This document shows positions 63,131-64,000 of a stretch of 64,000 nt of DNA, in pieces (position 1 is the first letter of the stretch; the number at the start of each line of letters is the position of its first letter). The translations under genes and the position numbers were made by a program. Below the pieces are notes generated by a model. It did not search any database, was not told the DNA's origin, and was given only the letters and a program-made list of their open reading frames with translations. Origin of the DNA: an uncultured Pseudanabaenaceae cyanobacterium (GTDB lineage Bacteria > Cyanobacteriota > Cyanobacteriia > PCC-9006 > JAAUQQ01). The stretch is taken from assembly GCA_938002085.1 (NCBI GenBank), contig CALLAT010000112.1, forward strand, positions 23,688 to 87,687, read 5' to 3'.

Positions 63131-63657
63131 GATACTCCTCCGGTCACTTGTACACTTTACACTTTTTTAAGAATCTGTTCCAGGCAACCAACTTTTGGGT
63201 ATATGAAACGCCGTAACCTCAGACTATGTCGTTAGTATTGCCACATATATATTTTCTTAAGCATCGGTAAAGCTACTGAAATAATGTTTTCCCTACGCGC
63301 TCTATATGGTTATTGCCTTGGGGATCGCCCGGTATGTCTGCATTCTGTTTTGTGTTGGCGTCTAGTCTCGGCATTTACGCCATGAGGCTGCCATATACGA
63401 GCTTAGAGTTCTTTAGATGCGGTGATCGTCGCATTTGTTGCTTTAAGGAGCAATCTTATTGATAAAAGTTGTGAGAGAGATTGGCCTTCATTATGATTTA
63501 GGCGATCGCTGACTCAGTCTTTTCAGGTTGCATCTGTTCTGCGACTTGGGTTCTAGGGGCCTTCCCTCCTCTGTTGAGACAAAAAGCGACGGCCCCCACT
63601 TTCGCAGGAGCCGCCGCTTCTCAAACCTTTTTCAAGGACTGAATCTCACCGGGAGAT
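63131..63657. other. Intergenic region between the small protein gene and psbA
   Basis: This 527-bp stretch has no coding-like frame. It ends with the psbA terminator hairpin. A GCGATCGC octamer lies near 63502. Confidence 0.45.
63584..63619 (-). terminator. psbA terminator
   Basis: AAGCGACGGC and GCCGCCGCTT pair with a single mismatch across a GC-rich loop; on the minus strand the arm runs into TTTTTGTC. It lies 39 bp past the psbA stop. Confidence 0.75.

Positions 63658-64000
<343 letters not shown>

Overview
The window is chromosomal DNA from a cyanobacterium. The evidence is the 3' part of psbA (photosystem II D1) at the right edge, plant-type delta-12 and delta-9 lipid desaturases, a gamma-tocopherol methyltransferase, the cyanobacterial Ktr potassium uptake pair, cyanobacteria-specific small families (DUF1818 and several unnamed conserved proteins), and many HIP1-type GCGATCGC octamers. 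I cannot name the genus. The gene style (intergenic spaces, a small MITE family, many pentapeptide repeats) fits a larger-genome filamentous or mat-type lineage better than marine picocyanobacteria, but that is inference.

Layout. 1-7.5 kb: a partial unknown gene, a Uma2-type nuclease, prfC, a 1051-aa NACHT-like NTPase with a pentapeptide-repeat C-terminus, gamma-tocopherol methyltransferase and ruvC. 7.9-11.2 kb: two convergent GT2 glycosyltransferases in visibly AT-richer DNA, followed by 1.1 kb without a supportable gene. 11.2-31.2 kb: housekeeping and stress genes (ABC-F ATPase, TenA, KtrB/KtrA, AnmK, Ser/Thr kinase, Usp, DesA, DesC, a Met gamma-lyase-like enzyme, an RGG-tailed conserved protein, a TPR protein, tRNA-Pro(GGG), RpoZ). 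31.2-44.3 kb: a 129-bp MITE, an Hsp70-like protein, a solitary DNA methyltransferase, ParA, AroA, a diguanylate cyclase, AlaS, gamma-glutamyltransferase and a lipoprotein. 57-64 kb: XseB/XseA, RecA behind a LexA box, an FHA protein, an epoxide-hydrolase-like protein, a small conserved protein and psbA.

The most unusual region is 44.7-56.6 kb. A plus-strand set (ResB-like and ResC/CcsA-like cytochrome c maturation proteins, a Rieske lipoprotein) faces a minus-strand set: a tail-anchored protein with two near-identical globin domains, a membrane-anchored five-heme cytochrome with one CX4CH site, a six-heme cytochrome, a Tll0287-like monoheme lipoprotein, a five-helix protein with the two-heme cytochrome b pattern HX13H on two helices, an exported thioredoxin, a small membrane protein and a ChaN-like lipoprotein. 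I read this as a dedicated electron-transfer module with its own cytochrome maturation machinery and a globin that may handle NO or O2. The module as a whole is inference; the individual motifs are visible in the sequence.

Repeats: two related MITEs (31587-31715, 51288-51418) and a third solitary end fused to the stop of ktrA (17013-17033), GTAGGGG-type REP-like repeats at 35.7 and 50.1 kb, and several perfect-palindrome terminators between convergent genes.
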